64,000 nucleotides of DNA from assembly GCF_020525925.1 (NCBI RefSeq), contig NZ_CP084876.1:3782001-3846000 (forward strand), written 5' to 3'. This document shows, in pieces, positions 7,938 to 17,193 of this stretch. Each line of letters starts with the position of its first letter. Position 1 is the stretch's first letter. The DNA is from Klebsiella quasipneumoniae subsp. quasipneumoniae (GTDB taxonomy: Bacteria > Pseudomonadota > Gammaproteobacteria > Enterobacterales > Enterobacteriaceae). A model generated the notes under the pieces. The model had not been told where the DNA came from and made no database searches. It saw nothing but the letters and a program-made list of their open reading frames with translations. A program made the translations under genes and the position numbers.

Positions 7938-10247
7938 CTAAACCGCAATAAACTTCGGCGGGTCAAAGGCGGTGATCGGCGGCAGTTCCTCTCGCCACGG
8001 GGCGATCTCCACCCAACAGCTCTGGGCGCTACAGCCCTGTCCCAGGCGCGAACTGCCGCGATCCTCGGTTAACACGTTGGGATTACCGTGCTTATCGAGA
8101 GATCCTTTTTCATTCGGATCCAGAGGGTCATACCAGGCGCCGGTGGACATCTGTACCACCCCCGGCAAAATCTGCTCGCTCAGGTGCACGCCCGCCAGAA
8201 TCGCCCCACGGTCGTTATACACTTTCACCACGCTGCCTTCGCGAATGTCTCTTGCCTGCGCATCCTGCGGATGCATCCACAACGGCTCGCGTCCCTGAAT
8301 TTTCGTCGCCCGGCTGACGCTGCCGTGGTCGTACTGACTGTGCAGGCGGGCGCGCGGCTGACTGGAGAGCAGATGAAGCGGCCAGCGCGCCGCCTCCTGT
8401 CGCTGCCGGGCGGCCTCTTCCTCATCCCACCAGGGATGGCCAGGGCATTCGCGATAGCCAAACCCGGCGACGGTAGCGGAAAAGAGTTCAATCTTGCCGG
8501 AGGGCGTGGAAAGCGGATAGCGCTGCGGATCGGCGCGAAAATCGGCGAGAAAGACCTGCGGCCGCGCCGGCGCGCTGTACTCCAGCACCCCTTGCTGCCA
8601 GAAGTCTTCGAACGAGGGCAGCGCAATGCCCTCCTCCTGCGCCCGCGGTCTTGACTCCTCATAGAGATGGCGCAGCCATTGCCCGGCGTCCCGCCCCTCG
8701 CTGAACTGTTCTCCGAAGCCCAACCGCCCGGCAAGATCGAGGAAAATAGCGTAATCATCACGCGCTTCGCCCACCGGCGGGATCTGCGCGCTCATGGCAA
8801 TCATAAACCCGTCGTGACCGCCGCTGCCGATATCCTCTCGCTCCAGCGAGGTGGTAGCCGGCAGAACGATGTCGGAGAATTTGGCCTGGGCGGTCCAGTA
8901 CTGCTCATGCACCACCACCGTCTCCGGACGGCGCCAGGCCTCGCACAGTCGGTTAATATCCTGATGATGATGAAACGCATTGCCTCCCGCCCAGTAGACC
9001 AGACGGATGTCGGGATAGTGCAGCTGCTGACCGTCGAACTCATAGGCTTCTCCCGGGTGCAGCAGCATATCGGACAGCCGCGCCACCGGGATGACGCTGT
9101 CCACCGCATTCTCCCCGGCGGGCAAGCGCGGGCCGGAAAACGCTTTTCGCACCGCCCCCGCCAGGTTGGTACAGGCATAGCCAAACCCGAGGCCGCCGCC
9201 GGGCGTGCCGATCTGTCCCAGCAGCGCGGTCAGGGCCACCGTCGCCCAGTAGGCCTGCTCCCCCTGACGGGCGCGCTGGATAGACCAGGAGATATTCACC
9301 ATCGTCCGGTGGCGGGCCATCTCCCGCGCCAGGTCGGCGATGCGCTGCGCGTCCAGGCCGGTTATCGCCGCCGCCCACGCCGGGGTTTTCGCCACGCCGT
9401 CATGCTCGCCCAACAGATAGGCGCGATAGGGAGCAAACCCGACGGTATGGCTGGCGACAAACGCCTGGTCGTAGAGGGACTCAGCGATCAGCACATAGCT
9501 CAGCGCCAGCAGCAGTGCGGTATCGGTACCCGGCCGAATGGCCAGCCACTCGGCGTCGGCCACCGCGCTGAGGTCATTGCGCACCGGACTGATATTAATA
9601 AACCGCGTGCCGTTGGCCTGCATCTTATCCAGCCAGTACGGCAGCATATGGTCATTGGCGCCGCCGCCGTTGACCTGGGCATTGCGCAGCGGCAGACCGC
9701 CAATCGCGACAAACAGCTGACACTCCCGCGCCAGCTCGGAAAAATGGGTATGCTGACGGTGCAGCGGGCTCAGCGGCCCAAGAATATGCGGCAGAATGCG
9801 CTCGCCCGCGGCGCTGCTATAGGTATTGGTGCTGGCGGTATACCCGCCAAAGCCCTTAAGAAAACGGTGCAGCTGGCTCTGCGCATGGTGAAAGCGCCCG
9901 GCGCTGGCCCAGCCGTAGGAGCCGCCGTAAATCGCCTCATTGCCGCAGCGCGCCTTGACCGAGCGCAGCTCGCGAGCCACCAGGTCCAGGGCCACCTCCC
10001 AGCTGACTTCGACAAAGGGCTCCTTGCCTCGCCCTTCTCGTGACGCCGGCCCGTGCTGCAGATAGCCGGCGCGCACCGCCGGGCGGCGAATGCGCGTTTG
10101 GCTGGTCACCGCGTCGGGGAGCGATTGACCGATGCGTGAGGGGTTTTTATCCCAGGGCACCGGCTTAACTGCCACGATCTCGCCCTCGCGGCTCTCCACC
10201 TGCCAGGTTCCCCAGTGCATCACCGTATAATTATGCTGTTTCTTCAT
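7938..10247 (-). CDS. BisC/TorZ-like molybdopterin oxidoreductase, cytoplasmic
   Basis: This 769-aa enzyme of the DMSO-reductase family is close in layout to biotin sulfoxide reductase BisC. There is no twin-arginine signal and no N-terminal 4Fe-4S cysteine cluster; the protein begins MKKQHNYTVMHWGTWQV. It should therefore be a soluble cytoplasmic S- or N-oxide reductase using bis-MGD. The GGSYGWASAGRFHHAQ block (about residues 108-123) is where this subfamily places the molybdenum serine ligand, and WAGGNAFHHHQDINR is a cofactor-binding block. E. coli BisC reduces biotin sulfoxide and free methionine-S-sulfoxide. Lying inside a methionine-recycling region, methionine sulfoxide is an attractive but unproven substrate. 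It has no met box that I can see. Confidence 0.8.
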   Translation of the reverse strand: MKKQHNYTVMHWGTWQVESREGEIVAVKPVPWDKNPSRIGQSLPDAVTSQTRIRRPAVRAGYLQHGPASREGRGKEPFVEVSWEVALDLVARELRSVKARCGNEAIYGGSYGWASAGRFHHAQSQLHRFLKGFGGYTASTNTYSSAAGERILPHILGPLSPLHRQHTHFSELARECQLFVAIGGLPLRNAQVNGGGANDHMLPYWLDKMQANGTRFINISPVRNDLSAVADAEWLAIRPGTDTALLLALSYVLIAESLYDQAFVASHTVGFAPYRAYLLGEHDGVAKTPAWAAAITGLDAQRIADLAREMARHRTMVNISWSIQRARQGEQAYWATVALTALLGQIGTPGGGLGFGYACTNLAGAVRKAFSGPRLPAGENAVDSVIPVARLSDMLLHPGEAYEFDGQQLHYPDIRLVYWAGGNAFHHHQDINRLCEAWRRPETVVVHEQYWTAQAKFSDIVLPATTSLEREDIGSGGHDGFMIAMSAQIPPVGEARDDYAIFLDLAGRLGFGEQFSEGRDAGQWLRHLYEESRPRAQEEGIALPSFEDFWQQGVLEYSAPARPQVFLADFRADPQRYPLSTPSGKIELFSATVAGFGYRECPGHPWWDEEEAARQRQEAARWPLHLLSSQPRARLHSQYDHGSVSRATKIQGREPLWMHPQDAQARDIREGSVVKVYNDRGAILAGVHLSEQILPGVVQMSTGAWYDPLDPNEKGSLDKHGNPNVLTEDRGSSRLGQGCSAQSCWVEIAPWREELPPITAFDPPKFIAV

Positions 10248-10655
10248 AGCGCACGCGTTCTTCTCAGCCTAAGGTTCGTTAAAATAAAGCGGGGAAATGC
10301 GGTAATATTGTTTACCCTGCCAGATATTGCTCTGCTAAAAAAAGCGTTAGCCCGCGCAATCTTCTCTTTTTCGCAGTAGAGGCCGTATTTCCCATGCACT
10401 CATAATATTAAGAAAATTGTCTTTATCCGCTAAATAAACACAGAACAAACCAAAAATAAAACCACAAAATAAAAAGGCCTACCCGGCATCATGAAATATT
10501 TTCAGGTTCTTCATGACAAAATAAACTTTTTCTCTGGCGTTTCCGCGATATAACATTGCCGGCATAACTTAGACTTATTTTGTATTTGAGGTGGCGAGGT
10601 GCTTCTTGTCATGCTACCGGTCCGCAACCACCTTCATCACAGGATCATAATAACA
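10248..10655. other. Divergent promoter region, AT-rich
   Basis: This 408-bp gap lies between the start of the molybdoenzyme gene and the first ABC-transporter gene. Most of it is AT-rich against a GC-rich background. Apart from the paired TCATGA palindromes at 10489-10516 I see no gene or RNA. An alternative GTG start for the binding protein at 10599, preceded by GAGGTGGCGAGG, cannot be excluded. Confidence 0.6.
10489..10516. promoter_or_regulatory. Candidate operator, paired TCATGA palindromes
   Basis: TCATGAA and TTCATGA stand 14 nt apart as an inverted pair, with an internal GAAATATTTTC. Each TCATGA is itself palindromic. It lies about 140-170 bp upstream of the sugar-binding protein gene. 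No regulator gene is adjacent, so the binding protein is unknown. Confidence 0.3.
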
Positions 10656-11636
10656 ATGTCGCAGAAGAGAAAATTATTGCCTGCCGCGCTGGGACTGCTT
10701 TCCCTTGCCTCGCTGAGCGTCACCGCCGCTGACGCCCTCTCATTACAGGGAAAAACCATTGGCGTGGCCGTCGTAGGCACCCAGCATTTCTGGGATCGCG
10801 AGGCTTTCAAAGGCGCGACAGAAGAAGTGGAGAAGCTGGGGGGCAAAGTCATTGGCGTCGATGGCGGCCGGGATAATCAGGTTCATGCCAATAATCACGA
10901 TATTTTACTGTCACGCAAGGTGGACGCGGTAATTAGTATTCTCGGCGACAGCGCCGTCGAACCCAAATTTAAAGCCTTACGTGATGCCGGCATCCCGGTA
11001 TTCACCGTGGATCATGTTTCACAATATTCGGTCAACAATTCCACCTCCGATAACTACACTCTGGGCTCCACCATCGGTCGCTACATGGCGGACGAATTAG
11101 GCGGCAAAGGTAATGTGGCGGTATTTAATGCGTTCTCCAGCGCGCTGCGTATTTGCGGAATTCGCTACGATCAGTGGAAATATGTCTTTAAGGATTATCC
11201 GGATATTCATATTATCCAGCCTGAGCTCGCGGAACAGTTCGCCAACTCGCCGGAAGACGCGCGGAAGAAAACCCTCGAATTACTCAGCCAGTATCCGAAA
11301 GGCAAACTGGATGCCATCCATGTCGCCTGCTGGGATCAACCGGCCATCGGCATCGTCCAGGCGCTGGAAGAGACCGGTCGTGATAAGGACGTGAAAGTGA
11401 CGGCCATCGACGCCGGCCCGGAGACACTGGAGATCATGGCGGAGCCCGGTAGCCCCTTCGTGGCTAACGTCGCGCAGCAGCCGCATCTGATCGGCCAGAC
11501 CTCCGCCGATAACGTGGCCCGCTACTTTGCCGGTCAGAAACTGCCGGTGCAAACCTTTATCCCGGTCATACCGGTGAAAGGTCCGCAGGAAGCGAAAGCG
11601 GTGTATAAACAGTTGGGATACGGCGAACTGCAGTGA
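10656..11636 (+). CDS. Sugar-binding periplasmic protein, ABC importer 1
   Basis: This 326-aa ribose/galactose-type (PBP1, Peripla_BP_4) binding protein has a cleavable signal peptide ending at about residue 25 (LASLSVTAADA). The mature part starts with GKTIGVAVVGTQHFWD, the usual first strand of the family. Blocks such as TVDHVSQYSVNNSTSDN and HVACWDQPA occupy ligand-contact positions. The ATG at 10656 gives a proper signal peptide, with AGGA 11 nt upstream; a GTG at 10599 is possible but adds a polar stretch. It heads an operon with an ATPase, two permeases and a PfkB kinase. Ligand unknown; a pentose or deoxysugar is likely for the family. Confidence 0.85.
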   Translation: MSQKRKLLPAALGLLSLASLSVTAADALSLQGKTIGVAVVGTQHFWDREAFKGATEEVEKLGGKVIGVDGGRDNQVHANNHDILLSRKVDAVISILGDSAVEPKFKALRDAGIPVFTVDHVSQYSVNNSTSDNYTLGSTIGRYMADELGGKGNVAVFNAFSSALRICGIRYDQWKYVFKDYPDIHIIQPELAEQFANSPEDARKKTLELLSQYPKGKLDAIHVACWDQPAIGIVQALEETGRDKDVKVTAIDAGPETLEIMAEPGSPFVANVAQQPHLIGQTSADNVARYFAGQKLPVQTFIPVIPVKGPQEAKAVYKQLGYGELQ

Positions 11637-13183
11637 TAAATCAACACCCTGGCGGGGAGCGCCCCGCCGCGGGTCTGGTCATGGACCAGATCGGCAAACG
11701 TTTTGCCAGCGTAACGGCGCTGAATGCGGTTACCCTGCGCCTCAACCCGGGGGAAATTCATGGCCTGATTGGCGAGAACGGCGCCGGTAAATCGACGCTG
11801 ATCAAAATCCTCGCCGGCGTCTATCAGGCCGACAGCGGCAGCGCGACCCTCGACGGTCGCCCGCTGCCCCTCGGCAACCCGGCAGCCATCGAAGCCGCCG
11901 GCATCCGCGTGATCCACCAGGAGCTCAACCTGATCCCGCACTTTACCGTCGCGGAATCGGTGTTTCTGGGTCAGGAGTATCGCACCCGCTGGGGGGCGCT
12001 GGATCGCCGACGGATGAGGGCCGCCACGGCGCAATTTTTCCAGCAAAACTGGCAGCTGGCGATCGACCCCGAACGCCTGGTGCGGGATCTGAGCCTGGCC
12101 GAGCGCAAGCTGGTGCAAATCGCCCGCGCGCTGATCGACGGCGCGGCGCGGCTGGTGGTGTTCGACGAGCCCACCGCCCCCCTCGAGGCCCAGGAGGCCA
12201 GTCTGGTCTCCTCCGCCATCCTGCGCCTGCGCGACCAGGGCATTGCCATTCTGTATATTTCCCACTACCTCAATGAGATAGCCACCCTCTGCGACCGCGG
12301 CACCGTGCTGCGCAACGGGGAAGTGGTCGGCTACCCGGACCGCGACCTGCTGCAGAATACCGAGGCGCTGATCGCCATGATGGTCGGCCGGGAAATCGAC
12401 CAGCTGTATACCCCGCGCCAGCGCCCGGCGGCAGACAACGGGGCGGCTCCATTACTCTCGGTGCGCCAGCTGAGCGACGGACGGCAGCTACAGGACCTCT
12501 CTTTTGATATTCACCCGGGGGAGATCGTCGGCGTCGCCGGCCTGCTCGGCGCCGGGCGCGATGTGCTGGTTGACTTACTCTACGGCTTGCGCCCGGCGGA
12601 GCGCGGTACGATCCACCTCGACGGCCAGCCGCGACGTATCCGTACGCCAAAGCAGGCGATCCGCGCCGGAATGGCGCTGGTCCCGCGTGACCGCCGTCAT
12701 CAGGGGCTGATCCTGCCTTTCACCACCGCTGACAACATTAATCTCGCCTCGCTGCCCGAGACCGCCACCTTTGGCTGGGAGCGGCGGGGGCTTGCCGAGC
12801 AGAAAGCGCGCGACTGGATAGCGCAGCTGGCTATCCGCCCGGGACGCCCGGCCCTGCCGGTACGCTACATGAGCGGCGGCAACCAGCAAAAAGCGATCCT
12901 CGCCCGCTGGCTCGGTACCGATGCCCGGCTGTTTATTCTCGATGAACCCACCCTTGGGGTTGACATCGGCGCCCGCCGCGATATTTATCAACGTACGCGC
13001 CAGCTGGCCGATCAAGGACGGGCGGTGCTGGTCTCCTCCAGCGACGCCACCGAATTACTCGGACTATGCGACCGGATCCTCGTCCTCTGGCGCGGCGCGC
13101 TGGCGGCCAATCTGCCCACCCGCGGGCTGACCCTCGACGCCCTGCTGGTGGCGATCAACGGCGGACAGGAGCCTTCACCATGA
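11633..13183 (+). CDS. Sugar ABC transporter ATPase (RbsA-type, two ABC domains), importer 1
   Basis: This 516-aa protein has two fused nucleotide-binding domains, as in RbsA/MglA/AraG. The first domain has Walker A GENGAGKST and Walker B LVVFDEPTAP; its signature is DLSLAERKLVQIARAL. The second has the degenerate loop GLLGAGRD, then MSGGNQQKAILARWL and LFILDEPTLGVDIGAR, typical for this family, where site 2 is divergent. The GTG at 11633 overlaps the stop of the binding-protein gene by 4 nt; a later ATG at 11681 would also leave the domain intact. It energises import with the two downstream permeases. Confidence 0.88.
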   Translation: MINQHPGGERPAAGLVMDQIGKRFASVTALNAVTLRLNPGEIHGLIGENGAGKSTLIKILAGVYQADSGSATLDGRPLPLGNPAAIEAAGIRVIHQELNLIPHFTVAESVFLGQEYRTRWGALDRRRMRAATAQFFQQNWQLAIDPERLVRDLSLAERKLVQIARALIDGAARLVVFDEPTAPLEAQEASLVSSAILRLRDQGIAILYISHYLNEIATLCDRGTVLRNGEVVGYPDRDLLQNTEALIAMMVGREIDQLYTPRQRPAADNGAAPLLSVRQLSDGRQLQDLSFDIHPGEIVGVAGLLGAGRDVLVDLLYGLRPAERGTIHLDGQPRRIRTPKQAIRAGMALVPRDRRHQGLILPFTTADNINLASLPETATFGWERRGLAEQKARDWIAQLAIRPGRPALPVRYMSGGNQQKAILARWLGTDARLFILDEPTLGVDIGARRDIYQRTRQLADQGRAVLVSSSDATELLGLCDRILVLWRGALAANLPTRGLTLDALLVAINGGQEPSP

Positions 13184-14169
13184 GTACCGCTATCCAGCGT
13201 CGCAGCCGTCCGGGCCTGGCGACGCTTATTGAAAAATTCCCCCTGATCCTGTTTCTGGCGCTGCTGGTGTGGCTGAGCGTGCAGTCGCCCTACTTCCTCA
13301 GCTGGCAAAATATCAGCCTGATGCTGGTCCAGAGCGTACCGCTGGCGATCCTCTGTTTCGGCCTGGTCTGCGTCATCGCCGTTGGCGGAGATGACGTGGT
13401 CTCCGGCGGCATCGACCTCTCCCTGCCGGCGACCGCGGTGCTCGGCGTCGCGCTGCTCAGCCTTGGGCTGGCCGAATGGCAGACGCCGTATCTCCTGCTG
13501 CTGGCGCTGCTGGCGGCGGTTTGCCTGCTCTGCGGGGCGATCAACGGCTTCCTGGTGCTGGCGGCCGGCCTGCCGCCGCTGCTGGCCACCCTCTCGACCT
13601 CGGTGGCGTTTACCGGCCTGACGGACCTGTTGACCGGCCAGCGGCGCATCGCGGTCAGCGATCCGCTGATGGTCGCCTTTCGCGATAACAGTGTGCTGGG
13701 CCTGCCCTGGCCGCTGGTCTATCTGCTGGGGGTGTTTATTCTGTTCCAGTTCCTGCTCCATCACTCCCGCTTCGGCCAGCATGTGCAGGCGGTGGGCGGC
13801 AATCGCGATATGGCGCAGATGAGCGGCCTGAACGTGCGCCGCTTAACCTTGCTGGTCTGGCTGTTAGCGGGCATCGCCGCCGGGCTGGCTATTCTGCCGC
13901 TGCTCAGCCAGGGCTCCGGCAGCTCCAGCGGAACGGCCACGCCGCTGCTGCTGGAAACCGTGCTGGCGACCTTTATCGGCGCCGCCTTCTCGCGTCGTCG
14001 GGTGGTCACCATCTGGGGCGCGCTGCTGGGGGCGATTCTGGTTAACGCCCTCTCTAACGGGCTCGGCCTGCTGGGGGTCAATATCTTCTGGATGGGCGCC
14101 ATTAAAGGCGGCCTGATCCTGGTGGTGCTGGCGGCATCGGCGGTCAGACACAAAGGAGGCGAGGCATGA
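13180..14169 (+). CDS. Sugar ABC transporter permease A (RbsC-type), importer 1
   Basis: This 329-aa inner-membrane permease of the BPD_transp_2 family is predicted to have 8-10 transmembrane helices. The conserved GGIDLS-type motif appears as VSGGIDLSLPATAVLG. The GGNRDMAQMSGLNVRRLTL stretch is the cytoplasmic loop that couples to the ATPase. The ATG at 13180 overlaps the ATPase stop (ATGA). Ribose-type importers usually use one permease as a homodimer. Two consecutive permease genes here imply a heterodimeric channel, as in autoinducer-2 LsrCD. Confidence 0.87.
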   Translation: MSTAIQRRSRPGLATLIEKFPLILFLALLVWLSVQSPYFLSWQNISLMLVQSVPLAILCFGLVCVIAVGGDDVVSGGIDLSLPATAVLGVALLSLGLAEWQTPYLLLLALLAAVCLLCGAINGFLVLAAGLPPLLATLSTSVAFTGLTDLLTGQRRIAVSDPLMVAFRDNSVLGLPWPLVYLLGVFILFQFLLHHSRFGQHVQAVGGNRDMAQMSGLNVRRLTLLVWLLAGIAAGLAILPLLSQGSGSSSGTATPLLLETVLATFIGAAFSRRRVVTIWGALLGAILVNALSNGLGLLGVNIFWMGAIKGGLILVVLAASAVRHKGGEA

Positions 14170-15170
14170 GCCAAATCACCCTGAAAACCCCAGCGCCTGC
14201 GGAACAGACGGTCAGCAGCCCGCTGGCCTGGCTGTCGCGGGCCGGATTCGGCGTCATCACCCTGCTGGCCATTGCCCTGTTCGGCTGGGCGAATCCGGTA
14301 TTTTTAACCGTGGATAACTGGGCCAACCTGCTGCAGGGCAGCGCGATCCTGCTGATTGTGGCGATGGCGATGACCTTGATCGTCAGCGCGGGCGCGATTG
14401 ACCTGTCGGTAGGCGTCGCGCTCGATTTTGGCGCCGCCTTCGCCCTCGTCGCCCTGAAAACCTGGCATCTGCCGTGGCAGGCGGCGGTGGGCTGCGCCCT
14501 GCTCGGCGGGGTGCTGATTGGCCTGCTCAATGCTTTTCTGATCCTCATCTGCCGGATCCGCCCCTTCCTCGCCACCCTCGGCACCTGGTTTATCGCCAGC
14601 AGCGCCGAACGCATCTATACCGATGGCGGCGGCGCGATAGCCTATCGGCGGATGGCCCCCGAGTATCACGACCTGGCGGTGGGTAACCTTGGCGGCATCC
14701 CCACGCCGGTCGCGATCGTGCTGGCGCTGTGGCTGGCGGCCTGGCTGGTCACCGAGCGTACCCTGTGGGGCAAATATATCCGCGCCATCGGTCAGAACAG
14801 CGAAGCGGCGCGCATCGCCGGGATCCGCGATCGCCTGACCATGCTCGGCGTGCTGGTGGCCGCCTCGGCCCTCTGCGCCATCGGCGGGGTGATCCTCTCC
14901 GCCAACCTGCGGCAATTTACCCCGCTGGCCGGGCAGTCTTATCTGATGGACGCCATTGCGGCGGTGTTTATCGGCACCGCCTTTAACCGTCTGGGACGGG
15001 TCAGCATCGCCGGCACGCTGGGCGGCGTGCTGTTCCTCGCCATTATTGATAATGGTCTGAATCTGATGGGGCTCAATTATCTGGTGAAGGACGCTCTGGT
15101 CGGGGTGATTCTGGTGGTGGCCCTCGCCCTATCCTTCTGGCAGGCGCGCCTGCGCCAAACGCATCGCTAA
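14166..15170 (+). CDS. Sugar ABC transporter permease B (RbsC-type), importer 1
   Basis: This 334-aa second permease has the same fold and motifs as the previous gene: SAGAIDLSVGVALDFG and the coupling loop IRAIGQNSEAARIAGIRDR. It starts with an ATGA overlap and a strong AAAGGAGG ribosome site. It is clearly diverged from its neighbour and not a recent duplicate. The pair probably forms a heterodimer, as in LsrC/LsrD. Confidence 0.87.
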   Translation: MSQITLKTPAPAEQTVSSPLAWLSRAGFGVITLLAIALFGWANPVFLTVDNWANLLQGSAILLIVAMAMTLIVSAGAIDLSVGVALDFGAAFALVALKTWHLPWQAAVGCALLGGVLIGLLNAFLILICRIRPFLATLGTWFIASSAERIYTDGGGAIAYRRMAPEYHDLAVGNLGGIPTPVAIVLALWLAAWLVTERTLWGKYIRAIGQNSEAARIAGIRDRLTMLGVLVAASALCAIGGVILSANLRQFTPLAGQSYLMDAIAAVFIGTAFNRLGRVSIAGTLGGVLFLAIIDNGLNLMGLNYLVKDALVGVILVVALALSFWQARLRQTHR

Positions 15171-15181
15171 ACGGGAGAACG

Positions 15182-16123
15182 ATGGCAACCTTTGACGCCG
15201 TGTTTGTCGGCCTGACTATTCTGGATATCGCCGGGCGCCCGGTGGTGGCGATCCCGCCGCGCGGCGGCGTCGCCTTTATTGAGCAAATTCGCCTCAACCC
15301 CGCCGGCACCGCCGCGGGGGCCAATATTAACGCCGCGAAGCTCGGGATCCGCACCGCAGCGGTGGCCTGCCTGGGCGAAGATGAAAAAGCCGACTTTATC
15401 CTCGCCAGCTATGCCCGGCTGGGCATCGACTGCTCGCTTATCCAGCGCACCGCGCTGAAGGAGACCTCGGCGACGATCCTGCCGATTCGCCCCAACGGCG
15501 AACGTCCGGCCCTGCACTGCCGGGGCGCGTCTGACGCCCTGTTCGTCAGTGAGGCGGAATTTGACGCCGTCCTTGACTGTCGCTTCCTGCATCACGGCGG
15601 GACCGGACTGCTGGCGGCAATGGACCAGGGACAGAGCGCGCGGCTGTTGCAGGCGGCCAAAGCGCGCGGGGTCACCACCAGCTTTGATCTTATCGCCCCG
15701 AATGAACACACCCTGGAACTGCTGCGGCCCCTGCTGCCGTCGGTGGATTATTTCATGCCTTCCCTGGAGGAAGCCGCCTTTCTCTCCGGGGAGACGCAGC
15801 CGGAGGCCATCGCCCGCTTTTTCTTTGCGCTGGGCGTGGGCACCTGCATTCTGAAAGACGGCGAGAACGGCTCCTGGCTTATCGGCCGCGATGGCGTGCT
15901 GGAGCATATTGCGCCGTGGCCGGTCGAGGCGGTGGATACCACCGGCTGCGGCGACAGCTACTGCGGCGGGTTTATAGCCGCGCTGGCGCGCGGACTCAGC
16001 GTGAAAGCAGCGTGCGACGTCGCCTCGGCGGTGGCCGCGCTGGTGGCGACCGGGATGGGATCGGATGCCGGGGTGGTGGACTGGGAACAGACCCAGGCTT
16101 TTATGGCGGCCCATCGCCCCTGA
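15182..16123 (+). CDS. PfkB-family carbohydrate kinase
   Basis: This 313-aa sugar kinase of the ribokinase/PfkB superfamily has an N-terminal substrate block with the GGVAFIEQIRLNPAGTAAGAN region, and the C-terminal signature DTTGCGDSYCGGFIAAL, where the aspartate after GCG is the catalytic base. It lies 11 bp after the second permease behind CGGGAGAACG and probably phosphorylates the sugar brought in by importer 1. It could be a ribokinase-, deoxyribokinase- or nucleoside kinase-like enzyme. The sequence alone does not settle the substrate, and I do not recognise a named orthologue. Confidence 0.82.
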   Translation: MATFDAVFVGLTILDIAGRPVVAIPPRGGVAFIEQIRLNPAGTAAGANINAAKLGIRTAAVACLGEDEKADFILASYARLGIDCSLIQRTALKETSATILPIRPNGERPALHCRGASDALFVSEAEFDAVLDCRFLHHGGTGLLAAMDQGQSARLLQAAKARGVTTSFDLIAPNEHTLELLRPLLPSVDYFMPSLEEAAFLSGETQPEAIARFFFALGVGTCILKDGENGSWLIGRDGVLEHIAPWPVEAVDTTGCGDSYCGGFIAALARGLSVKAACDVASAVAALVATGMGSDAGVVDWEQTQAFMAAHRP

Positions 16124-16164
16124 CGCTGGACCCGCGCCGCCGCAGGCGCGGCGGCGCTAGCGGC

Positions 16165-17193
16165 TTAACGCCACTGGTACAGCAGCGGCTCTCCGGCGAC
16201 ATAGCGCTGAAGATCGGCGGCAATCATCGCCGTGTGTTTGGCGATACTCTCCCGGGTAGCCCCGGCGATATGCGGCGTAATAATCACGTTATCAAACTCG
16301 GTGACAAATGGGTGATCGCGCCACAGCGGTTCTCGGTGATACACGTCCAGCGCCGCGCCGCCCAGCGGGCCGTGACGCAGGGCATCAATCAGCGCCGCTT
16401 CGTCGACCACCGCCGCGCGGGAGGTATTGATCAGCAGCGCGCCGGGCTTCATGCTGTTTAACAGCGCCGCATTCACCAGCCCGTCGCTGTGCGGTCCGCT
16501 GCTCAGATGCAGGCTGACGATATCCGCGTCGCGGAACAGCGCCTCCAGGGTCGTTTTCTGTAGCCCTGGCTCATTGATATCCTCTGCGGCGACGAACGGA
16601 TCCACCACCCGCACCGCCATGCCGAACGCCCGGGCGATACGCGCCACCCGGCGGCCAATGTTGCCATAGCCCACCAGCCCCAACGTTTTATTGCGCAGTT
16701 CACTGCCCTTAAACACTTCATAGGGGCTTTCCGGGCTTACGTCCCAGACCACATCCCGCCGCAGGCCCTGCTGAGTGGCGGCGGCGGCATTATCAGCCTG
16801 CGTGAACTCCCCCCGCTTCAGCGCCGCATGGGATTGCGGAATGTGGCGCGCCAGGCTAAGCATCAGGCCAAGCGTCAGCTCCGCGGCGGCATCGGCATTG
16901 CGCCCCGGGGTGTAGAGCACCCGGATGCCGCGCGCCTGCGCGGCCTGGGTATCAATATTCACCGGATTGGCGCGGCTACAGGCGATCACCTGCAGACGCG
17001 GACAGGCGGCCATCACCGCGTCCGTCACTTCATCATAGCTGGTCACCAGCACCTCGGCGTCGTGGGCCAGCTCAATCAGCTGGCCGGCGCTGAGTTTCGG
17101 TTTGCCCAGCGCCCATCCCTCCACCAGCAGCTCGCCCAGCTGGTGGAAGGCGCTAAGGTCGCCAGCATGCTCGGCGGTAAAAACGATTTTCAT
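16165..17193 (-). CDS. D-2-hydroxyacid dehydrogenase family protein
   Basis: This 342-aa NAD(P)-dependent oxidoreductase of the D-isomer 2-hydroxyacid dehydrogenase family has a Rossmann motif GLVGYGNIGRRVARIARAFG. Catalytic residues are in place: Arg in INTSRAAVVDEAAL, Glu in DVYHREPLW and His in IITPHIAGAT. The ATG at 17193 has AGGAAG upstream and overlaps the kinase stop (ATGA); the longer frame to 17244 lies inside the kinase gene. It is third in the operon mtnB-kinase-dehydrogenase. A 2-keto acid such as 4-methylthio-2-oxobutanoate, or a sugar acid, is a plausible substrate by context only. Confidence 0.85.
   Translation of the reverse strand: MKIVFTAEHAGDLSAFHQLGELLVEGWALGKPKLSAGQLIELAHDAEVLVTSYDEVTDAVMAACPRLQVIACSRANPVNIDTQAAQARGIRVLYTPGRNADAAAELTLGLMLSLARHIPQSHAALKRGEFTQADNAAAATQQGLRRDVVWDVSPESPYEVFKGSELRNKTLGLVGYGNIGRRVARIARAFGMAVRVVDPFVAAEDINEPGLQKTTLEALFRDADIVSLHLSSGPHSDGLVNAALLNSMKPGALLINTSRAAVVDEAALIDALRHGPLGGAALDVYHREPLWRDHPFVTEFDNVIITPHIAGATRESIAKHTAMIAADLQRYVAGEPLLYQWR

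Noticed and set aside
8667..10043. 458-codon plus-strand reading frame opposite the molybdoenzyme gene
   Set aside because: It lies wholly antisense to a full-length conserved enzyme, has an arginine/glutamine/histidine-rich shadow composition and no recognisable domain. GC-rich third positions keep such frames open.
10565..10580. Possible met box (AGACTTAT) upstream of importer 1
   Set aside because: Single degenerate octamer without an adjacent second box; too weak compared with the four tandem arrays elsewhere.
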